Of a DNA stretch of 64,000 bases, positions 18,060 to 30,123 are shown in pieces (the first letter of the stretch is position 1; each line of letters begins with the position of its first letter). Below the pieces are notes generated by a model, which worked only from the letters and a program-made list of their open reading frames with translations, searched no databases and was not told the DNA's origin. A program made the position numbers and the translations under genes. This stretch comes from Burkholderia seminalis DSM 23518 (GTDB lineage: Bacteria > Pseudomonadota > Gammaproteobacteria > Burkholderiales > Burkholderiaceae): NCBI RefSeq assembly GCF_902832885.1, contig NZ_CADFDK010000008.1, forward strand, positions 62,001 through 126,000. Reading direction: 5' to 3'.

Positions 18060-18814
18060 TGACGGACACGACGATGCCGATTCTCGAAGTGCGCGGGCTG
18101 GCAGTCCGGTACGGGAAGGTGGAGGCACTGCACGGTGCGGCGATCAAGGTCGGTGCGGGGCAGATCGTCAGCGTGATCGGCCCGAACGGTGCCGGCAAGT
18201 CGACGCTGCTGAACGCGATCATGGGCGCGTTACCGGTTACGGGGCATGCGTCGGGCGCGGTCGTGTACCGCGGCAGCGACGTCGGTGCGTTGCCGGTCGA
18301 GCAGCGTGTCGCGCGCGGGATGTGCCTCGTACCGGAAAAGCGCGAGCTGTTCAGCACGATGACGGTCGAGGACAACCTTGTGCTGGGTGCATATCGCCGC
18401 AAGCAGGCTGGCGAATCGAACTTCCTCGACCAGCTCGACCACGTGTTCGCGCTGTTCCCGCGGCTGAAGGAGCGCCGCAAGCAGGCGGCCGGCACGCTGT
18501 CGGGCGGCGAGCGGCAGATGCTTGCGGTCGGCCGCGCGCTGATGGGCAAGCCCGACCTGTTGATGCTCGACGAGCCGAGCCTCGGGCTCGCGCCGCTGAT
18601 CGTGAAGGAGATCTTTCATATCATCAGCGCGTTGCGCGGTACGGGGGTGGCGACGTTGCTGATCGAACAGAACGCGCGGGCCGCGTTGCAGATCTCGGAT
18701 TACGGCTATGTGCTGGAGACCGGTGAGGTTGCGCTGGAAGGGCCGGCCGCCGAGCTTGCGCAGAATCCGCGCGTGATCGAAACGTACCTGGGGCTGACGA
18801 AGAAGACGGCTTGA
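18059..18814 (+). CDS. HAAT-family ABC transporter ATPase (LivF-like), second transporter
   Basis: A 251-residue ATPase with intact Walker A ([11 protein letters not shown]), signature LSGGERQML, Walker [14 protein letters not shown] and switch region [11 protein letters not shown]. It is the last gene of the second transporter operon, coupled to the fused gene by a TGATG overlap. In contrast to the first transporter's LivF it keeps the Walker Lys. The transcript probably ends at the palindromic terminator at 18840-18872, which doubles as a ParB site. Confidence 0.93.
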   Translation: MTDTTMPILEVRGLAVRYGKVEALHGAAIKVGAGQIVSVIGPNGAGKSTLLNAIMGALPVTGHASGAVVYRGSDVGALPVEQRVARGMCLVPEKRELFSTMTVEDNLVLGAYRRKQAGESNFLDQLDHVFALFPRLKERRKQAAGTLSGGERQMLAVGRALMGKPDLLMLDEPSLGLAPLIVKEIFHIISALRGTGVATLLIEQNARAALQISDYGYVLETGEVALEGPAAELAQNPRVIETYLGLTKKTA

Positions 18815-18839
18815 TGGTCCGAGCGGTTGGCGGGAAACG

Positions 18840-18872
18840 AACGGCGTGTTTCACGTGAAACACGCCGTTTTT
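18840..18872 (+). terminator. parS: Intrinsic terminator containing a perfect parS site
   Basis: A perfect 30-bp palindrome (18840-18869) followed by Ts. Its centre (18847-18862) is TGTTTCACGTGAAACA, identical to the consensus parS site of chromosomal ParABS systems. It lies 470 bp upstream of mnmG and 4 kb from parB. It therefore serves as centromere-like ParB loading site and, as RNA, probably as terminator for the transporter operon. The second role is inferred from the hairpin plus T-run. Confidence 0.88.
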
Positions 18873-19333
18873 ATTTGCCGGTGAGGCCTGGTTGGCTCGA
18901 GGTCTGGGGATAAGCGCCGGAGGAATCGTCTTGAGTCCTGTGCGGCGGTGGCTCGTTCCACAGGCCAATGATGTGTGGAACCTCGGTGGACAAGGGTGAG
19001 AGCAACCGGCAGAAATGCTGTGAAGAGAAGGGGGCACAGCATGTCGTGTTCGCGCGGCCTCGCGGGCCACAGATATCGATCGGGTCATATTCCGCTTGCG
19101 GCGTTCTCGCCAGCCAGGTTTTTTGCACAGGTGCAGCGATGTACGGCAAACCGTGCTCGGGCTTTGCCTGAACAGGCTCGACACCCTGGATTCTCCCGTC
19201 CACGGCCCAAAAATCGACGAAATGCACAGACCCTACCATTCGGACGGCATTCGGGTGAAAAGCGAACCCGCTATAATTCGGCCCATACATTTCTCTGATA
19301 GGTTCGTGCGCAGCTCGGCGTGCGGAATCCACC
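18873..19333. other. Intergenic region between parS and mnmG, with mnmG promoter
   Basis: No gene found. It contains an inverted repeat GTTCCACA (18955-18962) / TGTGGAAC (18974-18981) and a consensus -10 box TATAAT at 19272-19277, 57 bp before the mnmG start; no strong -35 is seen at 16-18 bp. No consensus DnaA box (TTATCCACA) is present, so a replication origin is not supported here despite the gene neighbourhood. Confidence 0.55.
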
Positions 19334-21304
19334 ATGCTTTTTCCCACAGAATTTGACGTCATCGTCGTTGGTGGCGGTCATGCCGGCACGGAAGCCGCGC
19401 TGGCGTCCGCCCGTATGGGCGCGAAGACGCTGCTGCTGACCCACAATATCGAAACGCTCGGGCAGATGAGCTGCAATCCGTCGATCGGCGGCATCGGCAA
19501 GGGCCATCTGGTCAAGGAAGTCGACGCGCTGGGTGGCGCAATGGCCGCCGCGACGGACGAGAGCGGTATTCAGTTCCGGATCCTCAATTCGTCGAAGGGC
19601 CCGGCCGTGCGCGCGACGCGTGCGCAGGCCGACCGCATCCTGTACAAGGCCGCGATCCGCCACCGGCTCGAGAACCAGCCGAACCTGTGGCTGTTCCAGC
19701 AGGCCGTCGACGACCTGATGGTCGAAGGCGATCGCGTGGTGGGCGCCGTCACGCAGATCGGTATCCGCTTCCGCTCGCGTGCGGTCGTGCTGACGGCCGG
19801 CACGTTCCTCGACGGCAAGATCCACGTCGGCCTGAACAACTACACGGGCGGCCGCGCCGGCGATCCGGCAGCCGTGTCGCTGTCGTCGCGCCTGAAGGAG
19901 CTGAAGCTGCCGCAGGGCCGGTTGAAGACCGGTACGCCCCCGCGTATCGACGGCCGGACGATCGACTTCTCGAAGCTCGACGAGCAGCCGGGCGACCTCG
20001 ATCCGATTCCCGTGTTTTCGTTCCTGGGCCGCGCGGAGCAGCATCCGCAGCAGCTGCCGTGCTGGGTCACGCATACGAACGAACGCACGCACGACATCAT
20101 TCGCGGCGGCCTCGACCGTTCGCCTATGTATACAGGCGTGATCGAAGGCGTCGGGCCGCGTTATTGCCCGTCGATCGAGGACAAGATCCACCGGTTCGCG
20201 TCGAAGGAATCGCACCAGATCTTTCTCGAGCCGGAAGGGCTGACGACCAACGAGTTCTACCCGAACGGGATCTCGACGAGCCTGCCGTTCGATGTCCAGC
20301 TCGAGCTCGTGCATTCGATGCGCGGCCTCGAGAACGCGCACATCCTGCGCCCGGGTTATGCGATCGAGTACGACTATTTCGACCCGCGCGCGCTGAAGGC
20401 GTCGCTCGAGACCAAGGCGATCAACGGGTTGTTCTTTGCGGGCCAGATCAACGGCACGACCGGCTATGAAGAGGCGGCCGCGCAGGGCTTGCTGGCCGGC
20501 CTCAATGCGGGGCGCTATGTGCAGGAGAAGGACGCGTGGTGCCCGCGTCGTGACCAGGCCTATCTGGGCGTGCTGGTCGACGATCTCGTGACGCGTGGCG
20601 TGGCCGAGCCGTACCGGATGTTCACGAGCCGTGCCGAGTATCGCCTGAGCCTGCGTGAAGACAATGCCGACATGCGCCTGACCGAGATCGGCCGCGAGCT
20701 GGGGCTCGTCGACGACGCGCGCTGGGACGCATTCAGCCGGAAGCGCGACGCTGTTTCACGTGAAACCGAACGCCTGAAGTCGACGTGGGTCACGCCGAAG
20801 ACGCTGCCGCCGGAAGAGGCGACCGCGCTGCTCGGCAAGGCGATCGATCACGAATACAGCCTCGCCGAACTGCTGCGTCGTCCGGGCATCAGCTACGACG
20901 GCGTATGCGGGCTGAAGGGCGGTGAATGCGGTCCCGCGGAGCTGCTGACCGACGATCCGGTGCTGCTCGAGCAGATCAAGGAGCAGGTCGAGATTGGTAT
21001 CAAGTATCAGGGCTATATCGAGCGCCAGGCATCCGAGATCGAACGCAACGACGCGAACGAGAACACGCGCTTGCCCGATGGTATCGATTACCGTGAAGTG
21101 CGCGGGCTGTCGTTCGAAGTGAGCCAGAAGCTCAACGAGTTCCGGCCGGAAACGATCGGGCAGGCATCGCGCATCTCGGGCGTCACGCCGGCGGCAATCT
21201 CGCTGCTGATGGTGCACCTGAAGCGTCGCGGGCTGGGCCGCCGGAATGGCACGGCCGCCGAGGCAACGGAGCAGGGGGACGGCGCCGTCCCGACGCAACA
21301 ATGA
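19334..21304 (+). CDS. mnmG: tRNA uridine-5-carboxymethylaminomethyl modification enzyme MnmG (GidA)
   Basis: A 656-residue FAD protein that, with MnmE, makes the cmnm5 modification at U34 of tRNAs. The FAD motif [19 protein letters not shown] is at the N-terminus. The family signatures [16 protein letters not shown] and [15 protein letters not shown] are intact, and the C-terminal helical MnmE/tRNA-binding domain (about 560-640) is present. Length is standard. It heads the mnmG-rsmG-parA-parB cluster. The coding sequence contains a near-perfect second parS at 20752-20767. Confidence 0.97.
   Translation: MLFPTEFDVIVVGGGHAGTEAALASARMGAKTLLLTHNIETLGQMSCNPSIGGIGKGHLVKEVDALGGAMAAATDESGIQFRILNSSKGPAVRATRAQADRILYKAAIRHRLENQPNLWLFQQAVDDLMVEGDRVVGAVTQIGIRFRSRAVVLTAGTFLDGKIHVGLNNYTGGRAGDPAAVSLSSRLKELKLPQGRLKTGTPPRIDGRTIDFSKLDEQPGDLDPIPVFSFLGRAEQHPQQLPCWVTHTNERTHDIIRGGLDRSPMYTGVIEGVGPRYCPSIEDKIHRFASKESHQIFLEPEGLTTNEFYPNGISTSLPFDVQLELVHSMRGLENAHILRPGYAIEYDYFDPRALKASLETKAINGLFFAGQINGTTGYEEAAAQGLLAGLNAGRYVQEKDAWCPRRDQAYLGVLVDDLVTRGVAEPYRMFTSRAEYRLSLREDNADMRLTEIGRELGLVDDARWDAFSRKRDAVSRETERLKSTWVTPKTLPPEEATALLGKAIDHEYSLAELLRRPGISYDGVCGLKGGECGPAELLTDDPVLLEQIKEQVEIGIKYQGYIERQASEIERNDANENTRLPDGIDYREVRGLSFEVSQKLNEFRPETIGQASRISGVTPAAISLLMVHLKRRGLGRRNGTAAEATEQGDGAVPTQQ
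20752..20767. promoter_or_regulatory. parS: Second parS-like site inside mnmG
   Basis: TGTTTCACGTGAAACC matches the parS consensus at 15 of 16 positions and keeps the 14-bp core palindrome. It sits within the mnmG coding sequence about 1.9 kb from the perfect site. Multiple parS copies near the origin are usual for chromosomal ParABS. Confidence 0.8.
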
Positions 21305-21987
21305 CGACGCGTCGCGCGCCGGCGGTTAATCGGGACGTACTGGAACAGATGCTCGTCGAAGGCATGGCGGCGCTCGACCTCACGCTGACGGATGCTCAGC
21401 GCAACCAGTTGCTCGACTATGTCGCGCTGCTCGGCAAGTGGAACGCGGTCTACAACCTGACCGCGATCCGCGACCCGAAGCAGATGCTGATCCAGCACAT
21501 CCTCGATTCGCTTTCGATCGTCCCGCATCTGCGCGGCCGTGCGTCGGCGCGTGTGCTCGACGTCGGTTCGGGCGGCGGGTTGCCCGGCATCGTGCTCGCG
21601 ATCGTCGAGCCGGACTGGCAGGTCACGCTGAACGATATCGTGCAGAAGAAGTCTGCATTCCAGACGCAGATGCGCGCGGAACTGAAGCTCGCGAACCTGT
21701 CGGTCGTCACCGGGCGGGTCGAATCGCTGCAGCCGGGCGTCGAAGTGCCGGAAAAATTCGACATGATCGTATCCCGCGCTTTCGCGGATCTGTCCGACTT
21801 CGTTAAACTTGCTCGACATCTGGTTGCGCCGGGTGGATCGATCTGGGCAATGAAGGGCGTTCACCCGGATGACGAAATTGCGCGTTTGCCGGAAGGCAGC
21901 CGCGTGAAGCAGACGATCCGGCTGGCGGTGCCGATGCTCGATGCCGAGCGGCATCTGTTCGAAGTGGCCGTCGACGACGCGAATTGA
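21301..21987 (+). CDS. rsmG: 16S rRNA (guanine-N7)-methyltransferase RsmG (GidB)
   Basis: A 228-residue SAM-dependent methyltransferase that modifies G527 (E. coli numbering) of 16S rRNA. The SAM-binding motif [17 protein letters not shown], the [18 protein letters not shown] region and the [11 protein letters not shown] block are typical. It overlaps mnmG by 4 bp (ATGA), so translation is coupled. Loss of this enzyme gives low-level streptomycin resistance in other bacteria. Confidence 0.96.
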   Translation: MTTRRAPAVNRDVLEQMLVEGMAALDLTLTDAQRNQLLDYVALLGKWNAVYNLTAIRDPKQMLIQHILDSLSIVPHLRGRASARVLDVGSGGGLPGIVLAIVEPDWQVTLNDIVQKKSAFQTQMRAELKLANLSVVTGRVESLQPGVEVPEKFDMIVSRAFADLSDFVKLARHLVAPGGSIWAMKGVHPDDEIARLPEGSRVKQTIRLAVPMLDAERHLFEVAVDDAN

Positions 21988-22038
21988 AGGCGCGCGGTAG
22001 CGCGCCGTTTGTTTGAAGGTAAAGGGAACACACCAACG

Positions 22039-22818
22039 ATGGCAAAGATCTTCTGCGTTGCGAACCAGAAGGGGGGCGTCGGCAAGACGACGACATCGGT
22101 CAATCTCGCCGCAAGCCTTGCAGCGCAGGAGCAACGAGTCCTGCTGATCGATCTCGACCCGCAGGGCAACGCGACGATGGGCAGCGGGATCGACAAGGCC
22201 GCCTGTGAGGCGACCGTGTACGAAGTGCTGGTCGATGGCGTGTCGGTCGCCGATGCGCGCATCCGCCCGGACGGCGTCACCTACGACGTGCTGCCCGCGA
22301 ACCGCGAGCTGTCCGGTGCCGAGATCGAACTGATCAGCATCGACAACCGCGAGCGCCGGCTGAAGACAGCGCTCAAGCGCGTGGCCGACGACTACGATTT
22401 CGTGCTGATCGATTGCCCGCCGACGCTGTCGCTGCTGACGCTGAACGGGTTGTGCGCGGCACATGGCGTCGTGATCCCGATGCAGTGCGAGTACTTCGCG
22501 CTGGAAGGGTTGTCGGACCTCGTCAACACGATCAAGCAGGTTCACGCGAACATGAACCGCGACCTGAAGATCATCGGCTTGCTGCGTGTGATGTTCGATC
22601 CGCGCATCACGCTGCAGCAGCAAGTCTCCGATCAACTGAAAGCGCACTTTGGCGACAAGGTGTTCGACGCGGTGATTCCGCGCAACGTGCGCCTGGCGGA
22701 AGCGCCGAGTTACGGGTTGCCGGGCGTCGTGTTCGACCGCAGCTCGCGCGGTGCGCAGGCGTATCTCCAGTTCGGTGCCGAGATGATCGAACGCGTCCGC
22801 GCGTTCGAGGTGTCGTGA
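22039..22818 (+). CDS. parA: Chromosome partitioning ATPase ParA (Soj)
   Basis: A 259-residue deviant Walker ATPase that drives segregation of the ParB-parS complex. The deviant Walker A motif is KGGVGKTTTS near residues 11-20, with LLIDLDPQGNAT and LIDCPPTLSLLT as A-prime and B motifs. There is no N-terminal DNA-binding extension, which marks the small chromosomal type. The start at MAKIFCVANQ is chosen over an upstream in-frame Met at 22009. It precedes parB by 31 bp. Confidence 0.96.
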   Translation: MAKIFCVANQKGGVGKTTTSVNLAASLAAQEQRVLLIDLDPQGNATMGSGIDKAACEATVYEVLVDGVSVADARIRPDGVTYDVLPANRELSGAEIELISIDNRERRLKTALKRVADDYDFVLIDCPPTLSLLTLNGLCAAHGVVIPMQCEYFALEGLSDLVNTIKQVHANMNRDLKIIGLLRVMFDPRITLQQQVSDQLKAHFGDKVFDAVIPRNVRLAEAPSYGLPGVVFDRSSRGAQAYLQFGAEMIERVRAFEVS

Positions 22819-22849
22819 TCCGGACATGAGCGAAGCGAGGAAGAAAGAC

Positions 22850-23743
22850 ATGAACGCGGTACCAAAGAAGAAGGGCTTGGGACGTGGCCTCGAAGCGCTG
22901 CTCGGCGGCAGCGCCGATATCACCGAAGCGGTGAAGATCGAAGGGGCGCCGAACACGCTCGCGCTCGGCAAGCTGCAGGCCGGCAAGTACCAGCCGCGGA
23001 CGCGGATGGACGAGGGCAGCCTGCAGGAGCTCGCGGCCAGCATTCGCGCTCAGGGCGTGATGCAGCCGATCCTGGTACGGCCCATTTCATCAGACAAATA
23101 CGAGATCATTGCAGGCGAGCGGCGGTTCCGCGCGGCGCGCCTGGCCGGTCTCGATGAAGTGCCGGTGCTCGTAAAGGACGTGTCCGATCAGGCTGCCGCC
23201 GCGATGGCGCTGATCGAGAACATCCAGCGCGAGGACCTGAACCCGCTTGAAGAAGCGCACGGTATCCAGCGCCTGCTCGACGAGTTCGGTTTCACGCACG
23301 AGCAGGCGGCCGAATCGGTCGGCCGTTCGCGCAGCGCGGTGTCGAACCTGCTGCGCCTGCTGAACCTCGCGTCGCCGGTGCAGACGATGCTGCTGGCCGG
23401 CGATCTCGACATGGGGCACGCGCGCGCGCTGCTCGCCGTCGATGCGGCCACGCAGATCACGCTCGCGCATCAGGTCGTCAACAAGCGCATGTCGGTGCGC
23501 GAAACCGAGAAGCTCGTCGCACATACGACGAAGGAAGCGCCGGCCGTGAAGGCGCGCGCGAAGGACGACGGCGGCCGCGATACGCGCCGTCTCGAAGAGG
23601 AGTTGTCCGACCTGCTCGCGTCGACGGTGAAGATCAAGCTCGGCCGCCGCGGGCGCGGGCAGGTGACGATCGACTTCGGCAACCTCGATGCGCTCGAGGG
23701 CATTCTCGCGCGGCTGCGCGGCAACGTCGCAACCGAAGAGTAA
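22850..23743 (+). CDS. parB: Chromosome partitioning protein ParB (Spo0J)
   Basis: A 297-residue CTP-dependent DNA clamp that loads at parS. The N-terminal ParA-stimulating peptide KKKGLGRGLEALLGG, the CTPase motifs including GERRFRAA, the ENIQREDLNPLEEA block, the helix-turn-helix (TEEQAAESVGRSRSAVSN type, here HEQAAESVGRSRSAVSN) and a C-terminal dimer domain are all present. The start at MNAVPKKKG has GAGGAA upstream; an earlier ATG at 22826 would add eight residues. The predicted targets, two parS sites, lie 2-4 kb upstream. Confidence 0.96.
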   Translation: MNAVPKKKGLGRGLEALLGGSADITEAVKIEGAPNTLALGKLQAGKYQPRTRMDEGSLQELAASIRAQGVMQPILVRPISSDKYEIIAGERRFRAARLAGLDEVPVLVKDVSDQAAAAMALIENIQREDLNPLEEAHGIQRLLDEFGFTHEQAAESVGRSRSAVSNLLRLLNLASPVQTMLLAGDLDMGHARALLAVDAATQITLAHQVVNKRMSVRETEKLVAHTTKEAPAVKARAKDDGGRDTRRLEEELSDLLASTVKIKLGRRGRGQVTIDFGNLDALEGILARLRGNVATEE

Positions 23744-23752
23744 GGACAGCCA

Positions 23753-24883
23753 ATGGAGAAGACGGGCGCACCGGCGCCGCGCCGGTGGCTCGGATGGCTT
23801 GCGCAGGAACCGGTACTGTCGGTGCTTGCACTCGGCCTGATCGTGCTGCAATGGGTGCGTCCGCAACCATTTTCGGTGCTTGCAGGTCGCGTCGACTGGC
23901 AGACGGTCGCGACGCTCGCGGGCCTGCTGATGCTGACCAAGGCACTCGAGCTGTCCGGTTGCCTGATGTGGCTCGCGCACCGCATCGTGCATCACGTGCA
24001 TTCCGAACGCGGGCTCGCGATGCTGCTGGTCGGATTCGCCGCGGTACTGTCGATGTGGCTCACCAACGACGTCGCGCTGTTCGTCGTCGTGCCGTTGATG
24101 GTGTCGCTGCGTGCACTGACGCCGCTACCGTTCCGGCGGCTCGTGATCGTCGTCGCGCTGGCCGTCAACGCGGGGTCCGTCGCGACACCGCTCGGCAATC
24201 CCCAGAATCTTTTCCTGTGGCAATTGAGCGGCGTGTCGTTCGGCCGCTTCGTGGTTACGCTCGGGCCGCTGGCGCTTGCGTTGATGGCGTTGCTGCTCGT
24301 GCTGACCGCGTTCATGTTTCGCGCGAAGCCGCTCGATCTGTCCGGCGACGCCATCGCGTTACCGGTACAGCGCATGCACGCGCTGATCGCGGCAGTGCTG
24401 TTCGCTGCATTCGTACTGCTCGCCGATGCCCACCATCCGCTGCCGGGCCTCGTCGGCGTCGCCATCGTCCTGCTCGCCGTCAAACGCAACGCGGTCCTGA
24501 AGATCGACTGGCTGCTGCTGCTGATCTTCGTGCTGATGTTCGTCGTGCTGCGCAGCGCGGCCGCGCTGCCCGTCGTGCACGACACGATCGCGAATGCGCG
24601 GCTCGATTCGCCGCTGCGCGTCTATGCCGCGGGCGCCGTGCTGTCACAGGTGATCAGCAATGTGCCGGCGGCGATCCTGCTGTCGGAATTCACGCACGAC
24701 TGGCGTGCGCTGGCGTTCGGCGTATCGGTCGGCGGTTTCGGTTTTGCCATCGGTTCGCTCGCGAACCTGATCGCGGTGCGTCTCGCGAAGGAGCCGCGCA
24801 TGTGGCTGCCGTTTCATCTGGTGTCGATTCCGTTCGCGCTCGTGAGCGCGGCACTTGGCGCGTGGTTGCTCGTTCACGGTTGA
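23753..24883 (+). CDS. ArsB/NhaD-superfamily anion or cation permease
   Basis: A 376-residue integral membrane protein with about ten hydrophobic helices of the ion transporter superfamily (CitMHS/ArsB/SLC13-like). Family features include the WLTNDVALFVVVPL segment and the NAGSVATPLGNPQNLFLWQL loop, which match the discontinuous-helix substrate motif in ArsB/NhaD-type carriers, and a second SQVISNVPAAILLS repeat. It starts 10 bp after parB, so it may be expressed from the par operon. Substrate (arsenite, citrate, sodium or other) is not resolved. Confidence 0.8.
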   Translation: MEKTGAPAPRRWLGWLAQEPVLSVLALGLIVLQWVRPQPFSVLAGRVDWQTVATLAGLLMLTKALELSGCLMWLAHRIVHHVHSERGLAMLLVGFAAVLSMWLTNDVALFVVVPLMVSLRALTPLPFRRLVIVVALAVNAGSVATPLGNPQNLFLWQLSGVSFGRFVVTLGPLALALMALLLVLTAFMFRAKPLDLSGDAIALPVQRMHALIAAVLFAAFVLLADAHHPLPGLVGVAIVLLAVKRNAVLKIDWLLLLIFVLMFVVLRSAAALPVVHDTIANARLDSPLRVYAAGAVLSQVISNVPAAILLSEFTHDWRALAFGVSVGGFGFAIGSLANLIAVRLAKEPRMWLPFHLVSIPFALVSAALGAWLLVHG

Positions 24884-25448
24884 GCAAGGCGGGTGCGCGG
24901 CACAGGTGTGCGATTCGAGGGGCGGGGAAGGGTGCAGTGTTCGCGGTGGTTATAGGCTGTTGATAAGTGCCGCAACCCACAGTCGAACACCTGTGGTGGC
25001 GCGACAACTGATTGGACGTATCGATGCGCGAGCGTCCGGTCGAATTTCACCCGTCGCGCACGACCGATCGGCCAGGGCGCTTCGCGTGTTCCGGGCCGTC
25101 GTGCCAAGTCATTCCGGGCGAGTGTTTCACCGCGCATTTCCCGCGGCGATCGTGCCGCTCCGCCCGGACCCGTACCGGGCATCGTTTCCCCGTCATTCCC
25201 CCTGCCGCCGGCGTTTTACGCGCAAGAAATACCGGTGCAAGAAACCGACCTTACAACTGTCATCGTACGTCGTCGAATCGGGTGTTTTTTCACATGATGA
25301 GGCGTCGTTTTATGCAGGTTTTTGTCGCGTCTAAAGCCTTGAATCACTTGCAACTATCGCTTACAATCGCCCGGATTTGTTAGCTAGGCACCCCTGAAAG
25401 CTTTCAGAAAGCTTGGGGTCGGGTTCAAGGACTTTGCGGAAGATTGCG
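24884..25448. other. Intergenic region upstream of the atp operon
   Basis: About 565 bp without a supported gene. It holds the atp promoter (listed separately), a DnaA-box-like TGTTGATAA (24958-24966, one mismatch), and a short palindrome CTGAAAGCTTTCAG around 25395-25410 in the presumed atp leader. Confidence 0.5.
25339..25367 (+). promoter_or_regulatory. Sigma-70 promoter of the atp operon
   Basis: TTGAAT (25339-25344) and TACAAT (25362-25367) with a 17-bp spacer form a strong promoter, 82 bp upstream of atpI. Transcription would start near 25374. It is the best promoter-like sequence before the nine-gene operon. Confidence 0.7.
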
Positions 25449-27276
<1,828 letters not shown>

Positions 27277-27333
27277 GGTTCCTCGGAAATATGCGTCCGG
27301 CGTGAGCCGGCGCAGGGCGGAACGGAGACTTGG

Positions 27334-27364
27334 GGCGCTGATCGAATGCAACTCGATGAGCGCC
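27334..27364 (+). other. Hairpin between atpE and atpF
   Basis: GGCGCT-x-ATCGA (27334-27345) pairs with TCGAT-x-AGCGCC (27353-27364), interrupted by one G-G mismatch, followed by a weakly T-rich stretch (TTTCATTTTT at 27371-27380). It could act as an mRNA stability or partial termination element that favours the high subunit-c yield needed for the c-ring. Confidence 0.45.
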
Positions 27365-27405
27365 TTACCGTTTCATTTTTCCGGAATAGCAGATAAGGAA
27401 ACACC

Positions 27406-27876
27406 GTGAATCTCAACGCAACTCTGTTTGCGCAAATGGTCGTGTTCCTGGTCCTCGCGTGGTTCACGATGAAATTCGTGTGGCCGCCGTTGATCAACGC
27501 CCTCGACGAACGTTCGAAGAAGATCGCCGACGGCCTCGCCGCCGCGGAGAAGGGCAAGGCGGAACTCGACGCAGCGCACAAGCGCGTGGACCAGGAACTC
27601 GCGCAGGCCCGCAACGACGGCCAGCAGCGCATCGCCGACGCCGAAAAGCGTGCCCAGGCGGTCGCCGAGGAAATCAAGGCCAACGCCCAGGCTGAAGCCG
27701 CCCGCATCGTCGCTCAGGCGAAGGCGGAAGCAGAACAGCAAATCGTGAAGGCGCGCGAAGCGCTGCGTGGCGAAGTCGCCGCGCTGGCCGTGAAGGGCGC
27801 CGAGCAGATCCTGAAGCGCGAAGTCGATCAAACGGCCCACGCCCAACTGCTGAATCAACTGAAAGCCGAGCTCTGA
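27406..27876 (+). CDS. atpF: ATP synthase F0 subunit b
   Basis: A 156-residue peripheral stalk subunit. One N-terminal membrane helix ([20 protein letters not shown]) is followed by a long Ala/Glu/Lys-rich coiled coil. It begins with GTG. It ends 2 bp before atpH, so the two are translated together. Confidence 0.96.
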
Positions 27877-27878
27877 TC

Positions 27879-28418
27879 ATGGCCGAACTTGCAACCATCG
27901 CCCGCCCTTACGCAGAAGCGCTGTTCCGCGTGGCCGAGGGCGGTGACATCGCCGCCTGGTCCACGCTCGTGCAAGAGCTGGCCCAGGTTGCGCGTCTGCC
28001 GGAAGTACTGTCGGTCGCGTCGAGCCCGAAGGTGACGCGCACGCAAGTAGCCGAGTTGCTGCTTGCTGCGGTGAAGTCGCCGCTCGCGGCCGGCGCCGAA
28101 GCGAAGAACTTCGTGCAGATGCTGGTCGACAATCATCGCATCGCGCTGCTGCCGGAAATTGCCGAGCAGTTCGAGGCGCTCAAGAACGAACGTGAAGGCG
28201 CAGCCGACGCCGAGATCGTGAGCGCGTTCCCGCTGAACGGCGCGGATCTCGACAGTCTCGTCTCGGGCCTCGAACGCAAGTTCAAGCGCAAGCTGAAACC
28301 GACGGTCGAAGTCGATTCGTCGCTGATCGGCGGCGTGCGCGTGACGGTCGGCGACGAAGTGCTCGACACCTCGGTTCGCGCGCGCCTCGCATCGATGCAG
28401 GCTGCCTTGACCGCCTGA
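27879..28418 (+). CDS. atpH: ATP synthase F1 subunit delta
   Basis: A 179-residue OSCP/delta subunit that ties F1 to the peripheral stalk. The start [18 protein letters not shown] and the C-terminal signature [21 protein letters not shown] are diagnostic. It is tightly coupled to atpF. Confidence 0.96.
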   Translation: MAELATIARPYAEALFRVAEGGDIAAWSTLVQELAQVARLPEVLSVASSPKVTRTQVAELLLAAVKSPLAAGAEAKNFVQMLVDNHRIALLPEIAEQFEALKNEREGAADAEIVSAFPLNGADLDSLVSGLERKFKRKLKPTVEVDSSLIGGVRVTVGDEVLDTSVRARLASMQAALTA

Positions 28419-28462
28419 GCGCCACGCCGGCACGCAACAGAATTGACTATCAGGAGCGAATA

Positions 28463-30004
28463 ATGCAACTCAATCCCTCTGAGATCAGCGAGCTGATCAA
28501 GAGCCGGATCCAGGGCCTTGAAGCGAGCGCAGACGTTCGCAACCAGGGCACCGTGATCTCCGTGACCGACGGTATCGTGCGTATCCACGGCCTGTCGGAC
28601 GTGATGCAGGGCGAAATGCTCGAGTTTCCGGGCAACACGTTCGGTCTCGCGCTGAACCTCGAGCGCGACTCGGTCGGCGCGGTGATTCTCGGCGAATACG
28701 AACACATCTCGGAAGGCGACGTCGTCAAGACGACGGGCCGCATTCTCGAAGTGCCGGTGGGTCCGGAACTCGTCGGCCGCGTGGTCGATGCGCTCGGCAA
28801 CCCGATCGACGGCAAGGGCCCGGTCAACGCGAAGCTGACCGACGCGATCGAAAAGATCGCCCCGGGCGTGATCTGGCGCAAGTCGGTGTCGCAGCCGGTG
28901 CAGACGGGCATCAAGTCGATCGACGCGATGGTGCCGATCGGCCGTGGCCAGCGTGAGCTGATCATCGGCGACCGTCAGTGCGGCAAGACCGCGGTGGCGC
29001 TCGACGCGATCATCAACCAGAAGGGCAAGGACCTGATCTGTATCTACGTCGCGATCGGCCAGAAGGCTTCGTCGATCATGAACGTGGTTCGCAAGCTCGA
29101 AGAAACGGGCGCGATGGAATACACGATCGTCGTCGCCGCTTCGGCGTCGGATTCGGCCGCGATGCAGTACCTCGCACCGTACGCCGGCTGCACGATGGGC
29201 GAATACTTCCGCGACCGTGGCCAGGACGCGCTGATCATCTATGACGACTTGACCAAGCAAGCCTGGGCATACCGTCAGATCTCGCTGCTGCTGCGCCGCC
29301 CGCCGGGCCGTGAAGCGTACCCGGGCGACGTGTTCTATCTGCACTCGCGCCTGCTGGAGCGTGCCGCTCGCGTGTCGGAAGAGTACGTCGAGAAGTTCAC
29401 GAACGGCGAAGTGAAGGGCAAGAGCGGTTCGCTGACGGCACTGCCGGTCATCGAAACGCAGGCGGGCGACGTGACCGCGTTCGTTCCGACGAACGTGATC
29501 TCGATCACCGACGGCCAGATCTTCCTGGAAACCGACCTGTTCAACGCAGGCATCCGCCCGGCAATCAACGCCGGCGTGTCGGTGTCGCGAGTCGGTGGCG
29601 CCGCTCAGACGAAGGTCGTGAAGAAGCTGTCGGGCGGTATCCGTACCGACCTCGCGCAGTACCGTGAACTGGCTGCATTCGCGCAGTTCGCATCGGACCT
29701 CGACGAAGCGACCCGCAAGCAGCTCGAGCGCGGCCGCCGCGTGACGGAACTGCTGAAGCAGCCGCAGTACCAGCCGCTGCAGGTCTGGGAACTGGCCGTG
29801 TCGCTGTACGCCGCGAACAACGGCTACCTCGACGATCTCGACGTCAAGCAAGTGCTGTCGTTCGAGAAGGGCCTGCGCGAAAACCTGAAGACCAGCCACG
29901 CTGACCTCATCAAGCGCATCGAAGACACCAAGGATCTCTCGAAGGACGACGAAGGCGCACTGCGCTCGGCGATCGAATCCTTCAAGAAGTCCGGTGCCTA
30001 TTGA
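28463..30004 (+). CDS. atpA: ATP synthase F1 subunit alpha
   Basis: A 513-residue non-catalytic nucleotide-binding subunit. It has the N-terminal beta-barrel opening [17 protein letters not shown], Walker [12 protein letters not shown] near residue 170, and the alpha-signature region [17 protein letters not shown] containing the conserved Arg that reaches the catalytic site. Length is standard. A gap of 119 bp with a repeated AAAGCGCT follows before atpG. Confidence 0.97.
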   Translation: MQLNPSEISELIKSRIQGLEASADVRNQGTVISVTDGIVRIHGLSDVMQGEMLEFPGNTFGLALNLERDSVGAVILGEYEHISEGDVVKTTGRILEVPVGPELVGRVVDALGNPIDGKGPVNAKLTDAIEKIAPGVIWRKSVSQPVQTGIKSIDAMVPIGRGQRELIIGDRQCGKTAVALDAIINQKGKDLICIYVAIGQKASSIMNVVRKLEETGAMEYTIVVAASASDSAAMQYLAPYAGCTMGEYFRDRGQDALIIYDDLTKQAWAYRQISLLLRRPPGREAYPGDVFYLHSRLLERAARVSEEYVEKFTNGEVKGKSGSLTALPVIETQAGDVTAFVPTNVISITDGQIFLETDLFNAGIRPAINAGVSVSRVGGAAQTKVVKKLSGGIRTDLAQYRELAAFAQFASDLDEATRKQLERGRRVTELLKQPQYQPLQVWELAVSLYAANNGYLDDLDVKQVLSFEKGLRENLKTSHADLIKRIEDTKDLSKDDEGALRSAIESFKKSGAY

Positions 30005-30123
30005 TCCGCGAGTGACACATTGAGGCCGCGCGGGTGCTGATGCGCCCGCGCCGCTTCGGTGAGCGATGCATGAGCCCCGAGTAAAGCGCTAAAGCGCTAA
30101 CCCGGGGCGCAAAGGAGCAAGCT

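Noticed and set aside
18873-19333. Replication origin between parS and mnmG
   Set aside because: Only weak TTCCACA-type elements and no consensus DnaA box are present, and dnaA is not in the window.
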